A DNA stretch of 64,000 bases, taken from NCBI RefSeq assembly GCF_003569805.1, contig NZ_KZ984053.1, forward strand, positions 196,214 to 260,213. Direction: 5' to 3'. The translations under genes and the position numbers were made by a program. This document shows positions 37,681 to 47,656 of the stretch, piece by piece; within the stretch, counting starts at the first letter, position 1; each line of letters opens with the position of its first letter. The notes beneath the pieces are model-generated. The model was not told where the DNA came from, searched no databases, and saw only the letters and a program-made list of their open reading frames with translations. This DNA comes from Microbacterium halotolerans. GTDB taxonomy: Bacteria > Actinomycetota > Actinomycetes > Actinomycetales > Microbacteriaceae.

Positions 37681-38469
37681 ATGACGTCCACCGGCTCGCA
37701 CGAAGAAGGCGCCGATCCTAAGGATCAGGCCGAGAGCGTCCCGCATCGCCCGAGCTGGCTCTACGATTTCGGCCGCACCGTCGTCGCGCCCCTGGCGCGG
37801 CTGATCTACCGGCCGCGCGTCGAGGGCAAAGAGAACCTGCCCAAGCAAGGCGCCGTGATCCTCGCCAGCAACCACCTCTCCGTCATCGACTCGTTCGCCA
37901 TCCCGATCGCCGCGGCTCCCCGTGCCGTGCACTTCCTGGCGAAGTCCGACTACTTCACGGGCAGGGGACTGACCGGATGGCTCTCCCGCACGTTCTTCAC
38001 ATCGGTCGGCGCTGTGCCGGTCGAGCGCGGCGCAGGCCAGGCCGCCCTGGACGCGTTGGAGCAGCAGCGTCGGATCCTGGAAACCGGTGCAGCCGTGGCG
38101 CTGCATCCAGAGGGCACCAGGTCGCGCGACGGACGGCTGTACAAGGGGCGCACCGGCATCGCGTTCCTTGCGCTTCAGACCGGTGCCCCCGTCGTGCCGA
38201 TCGGTCTCATCGGCACGGACAGGGTGATGCCCGTCGGCGCGAAGATGCCGAAGCTGTCAGAGCGCGTAGTCGTGCGCTTCGGCGCCCCGATCGATGTGTC
38301 GAAGCACGGGCCGGCGACCAGCGGCAAGGCACGGCGCCACGCCACCGACGAGATCATGGCGGCGATCCACGAGCTCTCCGGTCAGGAGCTGGCCGGAACC
38401 TACAACGAACTGCCTGCCCAGGGCGCCGTCGAGAAGATCAAGCGCGTTCTGCCGCACGAGAGGCGCTGA
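37681..38469 (+). CDS. plsC: 1-acyl-sn-glycerol-3-phosphate acyltransferase
   Basis: Acylates lysophosphatidic acid to phosphatidic acid in membrane lipid synthesis. The 262-residue protein has the acyltransferase motif NHLSVIDSF (the H-x4-D pair), FLAKSDYF, motif III HPEGTRSRDGRLYKGRTG and motif IV APVVPIGLIGTD. A hydrophilic N-terminus of about 25 residues precedes the catalytic domain. It is divergent from the FKBP lipoprotein gene and convergent with the OsmC-like gene 19 bases away. Paralogues acting on other lysolipids share these motifs, so the exact acceptor is an inference. Confidence 0.93.
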   Translation: MTSTGSHEEGADPKDQAESVPHRPSWLYDFGRTVVAPLARLIYRPRVEGKENLPKQGAVILASNHLSVIDSFAIPIAAAPRAVHFLAKSDYFTGRGLTGWLSRTFFTSVGAVPVERGAGQAALDALEQQRRILETGAAVALHPEGTRSRDGRLYKGRTGIAFLALQTGAPVVPIGLIGTDRVMPVGAKMPKLSERVVVRFGAPIDVSKHGPATSGKARRHATDEIMAAIHELSGQELAGTYNELPAQGAVEKIKRVLPHERR

Positions 38470-38488
38470 GCCGCAGCCGTCCTGCGCC

Positions 38489-38959
38489 CTACCCGTCCGC
38501 CTCGACAGTGGGCGCGTACTCGACGGGGAAGCTGACGGAGCCTGCGATGAAGCACCATGCGTGCGCTTCCGCATGCGCTTCCGTTGCGGCCTCGATCATC
38601 CCCTCGTCGGCAACCGTGACGCTCGGGCGCAGTGTGACACGGGTGAAGCGGCCGCCGTCGCCGGTCAGCTCGATCTGGCCGGTCGCACTGTCTGTGTATC
38701 CGGTGACCACGACGCCTCGCAGCACGCAGGCGCGCAGATACGACAGCAGGTGGCACTGAGCGAGAGCCGCGATGAGGAGATCCTCGGGGTTCCAGCGCTC
38801 AGGGTCGCCGAAGAACGGCCTGTCGGCCGAACCGAGCAGATCGGGCTTGCCGTCGACGCTCAGCGTGACGCTGCGGTCGTAGTCGCGGGTGCCGCTCGTG
38901 CCGCTGCCGCGGTTGCCGGTCCAGGTCGCGGTAAGTGCGTAGCTGTGGCGCTGGAACAT
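38489..38959 (-). CDS. OsmC family protein (organic hydroperoxide/stress type)
   Basis: A 156-residue OsmC-fold protein. The conserved region RWNPEDLLIAALAQCHLLSYLRAC contains the first redox cysteine and AEAHAWCFIAGSVSFPVEY contains the second, as needed for thiol-based reduction of hydroperoxides in OsmC/Ohr proteins. The SDADRPFFGDPE-like stretch (GSADRPFFGDPERW) suits the YhfA-OsmC branch. ATG 38959 lies six bases after TACCCT (38966-38971) with no good ribosome site. The frame is open upstream into the divergent asparaginase gene but that part is not conserved. Confidence 0.9.
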   Translation of the reverse strand: MFQRHSYALTATWTGNRGSGTSGTRDYDRSVTLSVDGKPDLLGSADRPFFGDPERWNPEDLLIAALAQCHLLSYLRACVLRGVVVTGYTDSATGQIELTGDGGRFTRVTLRPSVTVADEGMIEAATEAHAEAHAWCFIAGSVSFPVEYAPTVEADG

Positions 38960-38965
38960 GCCACC

Positions 38966-38971
38966 AGGGTA
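38966..38971 (-). promoter_or_regulatory. -10 box of the OsmC-like gene, probable leaderless start
   Basis: Minus-strand TACCCTGGTGGCATG: TACCCT six bases before the ATG, facing the asparaginase -10 box 21 bases away. Confidence 0.45.
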
Positions 38972-38992
38972 TGGCGGACGGGTTGCGAGGCA

Positions 38993-38998
38993 TATCCT
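38993..38998 (+). promoter_or_regulatory. -10 box of the asparaginase gene
   Basis: TATCCTGGAGAGCATG: TATCCT seven bases before the ATG at 39006. The GGAGAG could act as ribosome site if initiation is further upstream. Confidence 0.45.
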
Positions 38999-39005
38999 GG
39001 AGAGC

Positions 39006-40001
39006 ATGCCCGGAACGCTCTCAGTGGACTCCTCGGTCGAACTCGCCACCGCCGACAGGGGCGGATTCGTCGAATCCCGGCACGCCGGCGCGGCGATCGT
39101 GCTCACGCCAGAGGGTGAGGCGGCGCTGACGCTCGGCGACCCTGACGCTGTCGTGCTTCCGCGGTCGGCGATGAAGCCGTTTCAGGCGATCGCGTGCGCC
39201 ACGGCCGGAGCTGCGTTCGAGGACGAGCGCTTGGCGATCTCGACGGCGAGCCATGCGGGCACCGACCGCCACGTCGACCTCGTGCGCAGCATGCTGCTCG
39301 ACGCGGGCCTCACCGAGGATCACCTCGGCTGCCCTCCAGCGCTGGCTGACGACTCATCGACCAGGCAGGAGATGATCCGCGATCGCGCGCCGATGTCGCG
39401 CGTGCGGATGACCTGCTCGGGCAAGCACGCGGCGATGCTCGCCGCGTGCGCGGTGAACGGCTGGAGCACGGATTCGTATCTCTCCCCCGATCATCCGCTG
39501 CAGCAGCACATCCGCGAGGCCGTCGAACGCCTGTGCGGCGGCACGAAGATCGCCGCGACAGTCGTCGACGGATGCGGAGCACCCGTGCACGCCGTCGCGC
39601 TGTCGTCGCTGGCTCGCGGCATGCAGCGGATCGGCACGTCGAGCGAGACTTCGCCGTTCGCGCTGCACCGCGTATCCGGCGCCCTCATCCGCGCTGTGCG
39701 GGAGAACCCGTGGGCTGTCGAAGGCACCGGACGCCCTGACACCACGGCGATCGAGCAGTTCGGCGTGTTCTCGAAGTTCGGTGCAGAGGGCGTGCAGGTG
39801 ATGGTCGCCCCTGACGGCACGACGGTGGCGCTGAAGATCCTCGACGGCTCTCGCCGCGCAGGTTCGGTCGTCGCGCTGTCGCTGCTGGCGAAGACGGGCG
39901 CGCTGCCAGCCGATGCGGTGTCCGGCTTCCTCTCCGCGCACCCGCTCTACGCCGTCCGCGGCGGCGATGACGAGGTCGGCCGCATCCGTCCGACGGTCTG
40001 A
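39006..40001 (+). CDS. L-asparaginase II family protein (Rhizobium-type)
   Basis: A 331-residue protein of the thermolabile asparaginase II family first known from Rhizobium etli, unrelated to E. coli AnsB and closer to the serine beta-lactamase-like/amidohydrolase fold. Family signatures visible are FVESRHAGAAIV, LPRSAMKPFQAIA, ISTASHAGTDRHV, MTCSGKHAAMLAAC, VDGCGAPVHAV and GGRRRAGSV-like DGSRRAGSV. It hydrolyses asparagine to aspartate and ammonia in the cytoplasm. The upstream in-frame codon at 38958 overlaps the divergent promoter; ATG 39006 is chosen for its spacing from TGGAGAG and the -10 box. Confidence 0.92.
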   Translation: MPGTLSVDSSVELATADRGGFVESRHAGAAIVLTPEGEAALTLGDPDAVVLPRSAMKPFQAIACATAGAAFEDERLAISTASHAGTDRHVDLVRSMLLDAGLTEDHLGCPPALADDSSTRQEMIRDRAPMSRVRMTCSGKHAAMLAACAVNGWSTDSYLSPDHPLQQHIREAVERLCGGTKIAATVVDGCGAPVHAVALSSLARGMQRIGTSSETSPFALHRVSGALIRAVRENPWAVEGTGRPDTTAIEQFGVFSKFGAEGVQVMVAPDGTTVALKILDGSRRAGSVVALSLLAKTGALPADAVSGFLSAHPLYAVRGGDDEVGRIRPTV

Positions 40002-40028
40002 GGCTGCGCGGCACGGATCGGGCGGCCC

Positions 40029-43000
40029 TCACGCCGGAAGAACCACCCGGCGCGGCAGGGCGGACGGCGAGACCCGCCAGGCACGACCGGCTCGGGGCTC
40101 CGCATACGGCGGCAGCGAGCGCTCCCCGGCGATCGAGCGGAGTTCGCTCCGGCACTCGGCCGACACCAGCATTTCACCGGATTCCCTGATCCCGCGCAGC
40201 ACCGCGCCGTGCCTGAGCCAGCTCTCGCCGTCGCCGACGACGACCAGGTGCTCGGTGCCGTCGGCGAGATCATCGACGGAGGCTCCGAGTTGGAGAGCAT
40301 CGAGGGCGACGACCCGCACAGATCTTCCCCACGCCTCCGCCAGCAGCGAGGCACGAGCAGCCGCACCGTTCGTCACGATCGCCGCTGCCGCGACGACCGG
40401 CCGCCACAGCGCCGCCGATCCTGCGGAACGATTCGCAGGCGTCGAGGAGCGATGCTGTCCCTCAGCGCGAACGGAGCGCGACGGTTCTCCGCGCAGCGCC
40501 CGTCTGCGCTCGGCGCGTGTGCCGGTCGCCCCTGCCGCGATCGATCTCCCCGCGGGCGCGATGTCGGCCCGCACCTGAGCAAGCGCGAACTGCACTTCTC
40601 GTTCGTCCATCACCGCCCTTCCGGACGGTCGCCGCGGGTCGAAGTCTCCGCCGTTCCCTCCCGCCTGCACATGATCGGCGCGGGTCGGCAGACGCAGCAG
40701 CGCTCGCCTTCCGAGCCCTGAGATCACGCGCTCGACGGTGCCGGTGACCCGAGATGCCGTCACCACGACCGTTGTGCCCCGTGCACCCGCTTCTCGCACG
40801 AGCGTCTCGGCCCGCGTCGCGAACTCGTGCGCGTACTCGGCGGGGAACCGGCCGAGCAGTGAATCGAGGTCGTCGATGGCGATGAGCGGCGGAGGCTCGT
40901 CGGCCGCGCCCTCGATCGCGTCCCACGCGCCCTCGAGATCGACTGGCACGACGACGGCCCCCGGCACCTGCCCCGCGACGAGCCGTACGATGCTGGTCTT
41001 TCCCGACGCCGACCCGCCGATGACGGCCAGCCCGCGATCGCCGCCGTGGTGCATCGTCACGACGGGCTGACGCTGCTCATCCGGCTCATCCGCGAGACCG
41101 AGCAGCACAGTCCCCCCTCCGTGCTCGGGCGCACGAAGCTCGCTCAGCGTCAGCTCGCGCGGCAGCGGCGGCAGCCACGGCGCGTGCCCGCGCTTCGGCT
41201 CGCCCGGCGCCCCTGCTGCCCTCTCCGCGTCCGCCGAGGCGAGGCGTGCGAGCAGCTCCGCCTCCGTGCGCGCGATGCGGGTGCGCTCAGGCGCGATGTC
41301 GCCGCCGCGGCGCACGAGCGCCATCCCGCGGGAGGCCGCATCACCGGGCAGGCAGGCGGCGTCGTCGATGCCCACGACGGCCCTGCTGTCGGCTTTCTCC
41401 GCCACACGCAGGCTGATGCGCAGAGGGCAGTTCGCCAGCAGCGCGTCACGGAGCACGCCGGATGCGCGTTGGGTGCCCAGCACGAGGTGCATGCCGAGCG
41501 CCCGTCCGCGTGCGGCGACGTCGGTGAACACCTGATGCAGATCGCCATGGTCCTGCAGCAGTGCGGCGAACTCGTCGACCACGATCACCAGCCGGGGCAT
41601 GTCGACGCGTTCGTCGCCGATGTCGGTCGCTCCCGCTGCGGCGAGCACGCTCTCACGCCTGCGCAGTTCCGCACGCAGGCTCTCGACTGCGCGACGGGAG
41701 CCCGCGCCGTCGAGGTCGGTGATCATGCCCGTGACGTGCGGCAGGGCGAGCAGCGATGTGAACGCGGTGCCTCCCTTGAAGTCGGCGAGCAGGAAGGCGA
41801 CGCGATCGCTGTCGTAGCGCGAGGCAATCGAGGCGATCCACGTGGTGAGCAGTTCGCTCTTGCCGCTGCCGGTGATGCCGACGACGACGGCATGGGGCCC
41901 GTCGTGCACGAGATCGATACTCGTCGTGCCGTCCGCTCCCCGACCGATCGGTGCATCGAGGCCCTTCCCGTCCGGCCCGTCTCCGCTGCGGCTGGCAGCC
42001 GAGCCCTCCGCCGACCGACCCTGCGGGGACGCGGATTCGAGGAGCACGCCCAGACGCACCGCGGGGAGAGGCACCTCGCCTCCGCTCGCGTCCGAGCGGG
42101 CGGAGAGCACAGATGCCAGTCGTTCGGCCTGCGCCCGGGCGAGCGCCTCGAGCCGCAGCGGCTCGCCATCGGGGTCGAGTGCCGTGTCATCGAGGCGGCG
42201 GGCGCGCAGCGCCGCACCGGGCTCCAGCTCCAGAATGACTCCGCACGCCGCTGGAGCATCGTCGCCGCGCTCGGTCACAGCGATGACGAAGTCCGCGTCC
42301 GCGATTGCGGCTGCACGTCGCGCATCCGTCCCGCCAGGCGCCTCGGGCAAGAGACCGACGGCGACGACCCTGACCGGCTCACGGCCCTCACGTCCCGGTG
42401 AGCTCCACCCTGCGGCCGTGCCGAGGTGCGGCAGCTGCTCCATGGCCGCCTCGTCGCCCGGAAGCACGTGGGAGACGACGAGCTCACTCGGCGCCGCGCG
42501 CAGGCACAGCTGCATCAGCAGGCCCCGCGCAACTGCCGTGGCCACGACCGGGGGACCCTGCACGCACACGCCGCCGGCTTCGCGAAGCGGAACCGTCACC
42601 GGCGCCAGAGCGATCCAGGCGGCGTCGCGCCGCAGCTCCTCGGCCTCGACGCCTTCGCCTCCCGTTACACGGATGTCGCTGCGGACCCTGCCGAAGCCCA
42701 GGACGACCTCGATCGGTCCGTGCCGCCAGAGCGTGCGCGCCTCCGCCAGTCTGGCCGTGCTCGGCCTCAGCCGGTCGAGCTGAGACCGCTCCCGACTGTG
42801 GCGCTCGGACAGCTCCTCTCTGGCCGTGGCGCACGCGGCGCTGAGCTCCCGCGTCGCCCTGCGCCTCTCTTTGCGTCGGTTGCGTGCGCCGTCGATCAGC
42901 GAAGCCAATACCATCAGCGGCCCGATCGCCGCGAAGCAGAGCATCATGACGTATCCCGTCAGCAACCACATCGCCACTGCCCCCGCCATGGGCACGAACG

Positions 43001-43088
43001 CGGCGACGAGCGGAATCGCACCCCGTCTGGCCGGGGCCGCCGGCGCAGGAAGAACGATCGGCTCGTCCGGACGATGTGGTGTGCTCAC
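40029..43088 (-). CDS. EssC/EccC-like FtsK/SpoIIIE-domain ATPase
   Basis: A 1019-residue membrane ATPase. Two or three helices near residues 22-66 precede a cytoplasmic part. The first FtsK/SpoIIIE ATPase domain has Walker A GITGSGKSELL near 405, FLLADFKGGTAF near 430 and Walker B RLVIVVDEFAALL near 504, plus LVLGTQRASGVL. A second P-loop domain has GGSASGKTSIVRL near 694 and PLIAIDDLDSLL near 737; a third domain near the C-terminus is degenerate. This layout is that of type VII secretion motor ATPases, but FHA domains and nearby WXG100, EccB/D/E or mycosin genes are absent. A PP2C phosphatase gene is directly upstream on the same strand. Confidence 0.88.
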   Translation of the reverse strand: MSTPHRPDEPIVLPAPAAPARRGAIPLVAAFVPMAGAVAMWLLTGYVMMLCFAAIGPLMVLASLIDGARNRRKERRRATRELSAACATAREELSERHSRERSQLDRLRPSTARLAEARTLWRHGPIEVVLGFGRVRSDIRVTGGEGVEAEELRRDAAWIALAPVTVPLREAGGVCVQGPPVVATAVARGLLMQLCLRAAPSELVVSHVLPGDEAAMEQLPHLGTAAGWSSPGREGREPVRVVAVGLLPEAPGGTDARRAAAIADADFVIAVTERGDDAPAACGVILELEPGAALRARRLDDTALDPDGEPLRLEALARAQAERLASVLSARSDASGGEVPLPAVRLGVLLESASPQGRSAEGSAASRSGDGPDGKGLDAPIGRGADGTTSIDLVHDGPHAVVVGITGSGKSELLTTWIASIASRYDSDRVAFLLADFKGGTAFTSLLALPHVTGMITDLDGAGSRRAVESLRAELRRRESVLAAAGATDIGDERVDMPRLVIVVDEFAALLQDHGDLHQVFTDVAARGRALGMHLVLGTQRASGVLRDALLANCPLRISLRVAEKADSRAVVGIDDAACLPGDAASRGMALVRRGGDIAPERTRIARTEAELLARLASADAERAAGAPGEPKRGHAPWLPPLPRELTLSELRAPEHGGGTVLLGLADEPDEQRQPVVTMHHGGDRGLAVIGGSASGKTSIVRLVAGQVPGAVVVPVDLEGAWDAIEGAADEPPPLIAIDDLDSLLGRFPAEYAHEFATRAETLVREAGARGTTVVVTASRVTGTVERVISGLGRRALLRLPTRADHVQAGGNGGDFDPRRPSGRAVMDEREVQFALAQVRADIAPAGRSIAAGATGTRAERRRALRGEPSRSVRAEGQHRSSTPANRSAGSAALWRPVVAAAAIVTNGAAARASLLAEAWGRSVRVVALDALQLGASVDDLADGTEHLVVVGDGESWLRHGAVLRGIRESGEMLVSAECRSELRSIAGERSLPPYAEPRAGRAWRVSPSALPRRVVLPA

Positions 43089-43103
43089 ACGTCCAGCTCA
43101 GCG

Positions 43104-43120
43104 CGCTGACGATGTCAGCG
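43104..43120. promoter_or_regulatory. Perfect inverted repeat upstream of the EssC-like gene
   Basis: CGCTGAC-GAT-GTCAGCG, 7+3+7, 16 bases before the start codon, within the 103-base gap after the phosphatase gene. Either an operator or a small hairpin close to the ribosome site. Confidence 0.4.
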
Positions 43121-43191
43121 GAAGGGCGCGCCACCACCTGTGGACGGGACACGCCGCGGCGCGGGGGCTGTGAGGGAGGGGACGGACCCCG

Positions 43192-44106
43192 TCAGTCCCG
43201 TTCCTGAGCCTCGTCGTCGTGCGCGGAATCTGCCGCAGCCGAAGCCCCATCCGGAGCCTCGTCCGTCGTCTGCGCGCCCGCATCCGGCGCTTCGCGGCCA
43301 GTCTGGTCGGCGTCGCCGTACGGACCGCCCGAGCGCGTGACGTCGACGACGATGACCGACACGTTGTCGCGTCCGCCGTTGCCGAGCGCCGCCTCCACCA
43401 TGCCGCCGACGGCGACGTCCGGTGCGGCGTGCTCTCGCAGAAAATGCAGTATGCCGTAGTCGGTCAGCTCCTTGGTGAGGCCGTCTGAGCAGATCACGAA
43501 CCGGTCGCCGTCCTCCACCTCGATGCGCACATAGTCGGGAACGACCGACTCGCTGGGGCCGACGGCGCGTGTGATCACGTTGCCGTACGGGTGGCTCTCC
43601 GCCTCCTCGGCGCTGAGCCTTCCCGCGTGCACCAGTTCCTGCACGAGGGAATGGTCGACTGTGACCTGCACGAGCTTGTCGTCTCGGAGAAGGTAGACGC
43701 GCGAGTCGCCGATGTTCAGGACGACCCACGACGCAGGCGCGGAAGCAGGGTCGAGGTAGATGCCGGTGACGGTCGTGCCCGTACCCTCATCGGTGGTCTC
43801 CGGATGATCGGCGATGTCGCGCACCGCGTTCTCCAGTGCGAGCTCCACGGTCTCCGGCGTGATCGCCTCACCCGATGACGCTACGGCCGAGAGCCGCTCG
43901 ACGGTGACGGCGCTCGCAACCTCGCCTCCGATGTGCCCGCCCATGCCGTCCGCGACGACGAACATCGGCCATTCCATCAGGATCGCGTCCTGGTTGACCT
44001 CGCGTTTGCGCCCCGTATCGGTGACGCCGGCCCAGCGCACGACCAGCTCCCCGCCCTCATCGAGGGCGACTGCGTGCGAATGCACCGAACTCGTCGTGTC
44101 GCTCAC
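43192..44106 (-). CDS. PP2C-family serine/threonine protein phosphatase
   Basis: A 304-residue cytoplasmic phosphatase of the PppL/PstP type. Metal-binding motifs are WAGVTDTGRKREVNQDAIL, VVADGMGGHIGGEVAS, NIGDSRVYLLRDD, VICSDGLTKELTD and GGRDNVSVIVVDV. An acidic low-complexity tail (about 265-304) follows the catalytic domain; there is no membrane helix, unlike mycobacterial PstP. The start is GTG 44106 with a strong TGGAGG ribosome site; the frame is open upstream but the extension is not conserved. It precedes the EssC-like ATPase gene and may belong to the same transcription unit; no matching kinase gene is nearby. Confidence 0.93.
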   Translation of the reverse strand: MSDTTSSVHSHAVALDEGGELVVRWAGVTDTGRKREVNQDAILMEWPMFVVADGMGGHIGGEVASAVTVERLSAVASSGEAITPETVELALENAVRDIADHPETTDEGTGTTVTGIYLDPASAPASWVVLNIGDSRVYLLRDDKLVQVTVDHSLVQELVHAGRLSAEEAESHPYGNVITRAVGPSESVVPDYVRIEVEDGDRFVICSDGLTKELTDYGILHFLREHAAPDVAVGGMVEAALGNGGRDNVSVIVVDVTRSGGPYGDADQTGREAPDAGAQTTDEAPDGASAAADSAHDDEAQERD

Positions 44107-44211
44107 GCGGCCTCCAGATCTTCGGCGTCGAGCCGCGGGTCGTGCCGACGCTTCCCACATCCTAACCGCGCAGTCTGCGCAGGTCGCGAACGCGGAGCGC
44201 ATCGCGCCCGC

Positions 44212-44976
44212 TCACGCATCCGCGACCAGCTCTGTCTCACCGTCGGTCGCACCGCTGCGCATCCGCAGCCCTGCCTCCCGTGCCCATTCGATCAGCTCAT
44301 CGATGGTGCGCAGTCCTGGCCGCTCCTCGGCGAGGCGACGAGTGAGAACGCCCTTGGCCTTCTTGTTGAAGTGGTTGAGGGCGCGGGTCGTGCCGTCCGC
44401 CTGATCCATGACGACTCTGATGTACGTGCTCGCCACACCGGACGGCACGGGGCCGAGTGCCACGTAGGCCTGCGAACGCAGATCGATCACGAGCGGACGC
44501 GCCTCGTGGGCGAGGGCCTCGGTGACGGCACGCGCCCACACGCGTTTCAGCGGGGGCAGGCCGGGAAGGGAGGCACCGGCAGCCAGGCGGTAGGAGGGGA
44601 TCTCGTCGATCGCCCGCACCGGCCCGAACGGCGCCGTATGGATGAACGCGTTCCTGCCGAGCCATGCACGGCCGGCCGGTTCAAGGGAAGCGGCGTCCAG
44701 CGCATCGAACAGCACACCCGTGTAGCGGTCCATCGCCGCCATCGTCGGCCCGCTGCGGAGTGCGGCGTTGTCCGCGATGGCCGCAGAGCGCTGCCGCTCC
44801 GAGAGCTTCAGCACGGCGGCGGTGCGATCCGGATCCGCGGCGAGTTCGACCATGGATGCGGCGACGGCCTCGCGCTGGGAGCGCAGAGCTCCCAGCGCGA
44901 GGCCGTCGACGTCAAGCGGCTCGCCCGATCCTCCTGCCCGCTTCGTCTCAGAAGGGGGCAGCAGGATCGTGGTCAG
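44212..44976 (-). CDS. yaaA: Peroxide stress protein YaaA, probable CTG start
   Basis: DUF328/YaaA family, a DNA-binding protein that limits iron-driven peroxide damage. The first ATG (44853) would cut off 41 residues that include the family-defining opening PPSETKRAGG, which is clearly encoded upstream. Reading back, the frame has no ATG, GTG or TTG before its conserved start; the best fit is CTG 44976 giving (L/M)TTILLPPSETKRAGG, 254 residues, the usual size. CTG overlaps the atpC stop as CTGA, so translation would be coupled to the ATP synthase operon. Other motifs: AFGPVRAID-like PFGPVRAIDEIPSYR, LIDLRSQAY-like VIDLRSQAYVALG, HFNKKAKG. Confidence 0.8.
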   Translation of the reverse strand: MTTILLPPSETKRAGGSGEPLDVDGLALGALRSQREAVAASMVELAADPDRTAAVLKLSERQRSAAIADNAALRSGPTMAAMDRYTGVLFDALDAASLEPAGRAWLGRNAFIHTAPFGPVRAIDEIPSYRLAAGASLPGLPPLKRVWARAVTEALAHEARPLVIDLRSQAYVALGPVPSGVASTYIRVVMDQADGTTRALNHFNKKAKGVLTRRLAEERPGLRTIDELIEWAREAGLRMRSGATDGETELVADA

Positions 44977-45233
44977 GACGCGATCGCGGCGTGACCCGCG
45001 ACGATCGTGACCCGATCGGACTCGACCGACACGAAACCGTCCTTCGCGGTCGCCGTGACCACGGAGTCGTTCTCCTGCGTGATCCGGACGGGACCGTCAC
45101 CGAGGATCGCGAGCATGGGCTCGTGACCGGTCATGAAACCGATCTGCCCGTCCGTCGTCGTGGCGACGACGAGCTTCGCGTCTCCGTTCCAGACCTCTTC
45201 CTCGGCCGACACCAGGCTCACCTGAAGCGACAT
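44973..45233 (-). CDS. atpC: ATP synthase epsilon subunit
   Basis: Rotor-stalk subunit of F1, coupling and regulating rotation. The 86-residue protein holds only the N-terminal beta-sandwich (SLQVSLVSAEEEVWNGDA, GQIGFMTGHEPMLAIL, GFVSVESDRVTIVAG); the C-terminal helical hairpin of E. coli epsilon (138 residues) is missing, as in other short actinobacterial forms, so inhibition through that hairpin is unlikely. ATG 45233 lies two bases after the atpD stop. Last ATP synthase gene of the operon. Confidence 0.95.
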   Translation of the reverse strand: MSLQVSLVSAEEEVWNGDAKLVVATTTDGQIGFMTGHEPMLAILGDGPVRITQENDSVVTATAKDGFVSVESDRVTIVAGHAAIAS

Positions 45234-45235
45234 TC

Positions 45236-46723
<1,488 letters not shown>

Positions 46724-47635
46724 TCAGGAGGCCAGTGCGTCGGCACCGCCGACGATCTCCGCGATCTGCTGGGTGATCTCAGCCTGACGCGCGTTGTTGC
46801 GCAGGCTCGTGTATTCGGTGATGAGCTTGTCGGCGTTGTCGCTGGCCGCCTTCATCGCCTTCTGCGTCGCCGCCTGCTTGGCGGCGGACGACTGCAGCAG
46901 TGCGTTGAAGATACGGCTCTGGATATACACCGGCAGGAGCTTGTCGAGCACCTGCGATGCCTCAGGCTCGAACTCGTAGAGCGGGTACACCTCGACCTGC
47001 GCCGACTGCGCATCCGACCCGCCGGCGTCATCGGCCTCCACGACCTCGAGCGGGAGCAGCCGCACGGACTCCGGCGTCTGCACCATCATGCTGACGAAGC
47101 GGTTGTAGACGACGTGGATCTCGTTCACGCCGCCCGCATCCTCGTCGAGCAGATACGCGTCGAGCAGGGCCTGGGCGATCTCCTCCGCGTTCTCGAACTG
47201 CGGCACGTCGGCCGAGCCCGTCCACTGCGCCGCGCTGACGATCTGCCGGAACTGGAAGTAGCCGACAGCCTTGCGACCGTAGAGGTAGAAGACGACTTCC
47301 TTGCCCTCGCCTCGCAGCAGCTCTGCGAGCTCCAGCGCCTCACGGATCACCTGCGAGTTGAACGCGCCCGCGAGCCCACGATCACTGGTCAGCAGCAGGA
47401 TCGCGGAGCGCGTGGTCTGCTCGGCCTCGCGCGTCAGGACGTGATCGATGTCGCTCGTCGTCGCGACGGCCGAGACCGCACGCGTCACTGCGCGGGAGAA
47501 GGGCGACGACGCGCGCACGCGCGCCATCGCCTTCTGGATCCGCGAAGCGGCGATGAGCTCCATCGCCTTCGTGATCTTCTTGGTGGTCTGCGCAGAGGAG
47601 ATCCTCTGCTTGTACTCCTTGAGTTTCGCGCCCAT
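46724..47635 (-). CDS. atpG: ATP synthase gamma subunit
   Basis: Central shaft of F1. The 303-residue protein starts [29 protein letters not shown] and ends [20 protein letters not shown], the two conserved helices that form the coiled-coil rotor. The middle contains [19 protein letters not shown] 22-residue stretch near 195-215 ([17 protein letters not shown]) is an acidic insertion seen in other actinobacterial gamma subunits. Operon position between atpA and atpD is canonical. Confidence 0.97.
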   Translation of the reverse strand: MGAKLKEYKQRISSAQTTKKITKAMELIAASRIQKAMARVRASSPFSRAVTRAVSAVATTSDIDHVLTREAEQTTRSAILLLTSDRGLAGAFNSQVIREALELAELLRGEGKEVVFYLYGRKAVGYFQFRQIVSAAQWTGSADVPQFENAEEIAQALLDAYLLDEDAGGVNEIHVVYNRFVSMMVQTPESVRLLPLEVVEADDAGGSDAQSAQVEVYPLYEFEPEASQVLDKLLPVYIQSRIFNALLQSSAAKQAATQKAMKAASDNADKLITEYTSLRNNARQAEITQQIAEIVGGADALAS

Positions 47636-47656
47636 AGTGCGTCTGCTCCGCCCGGC

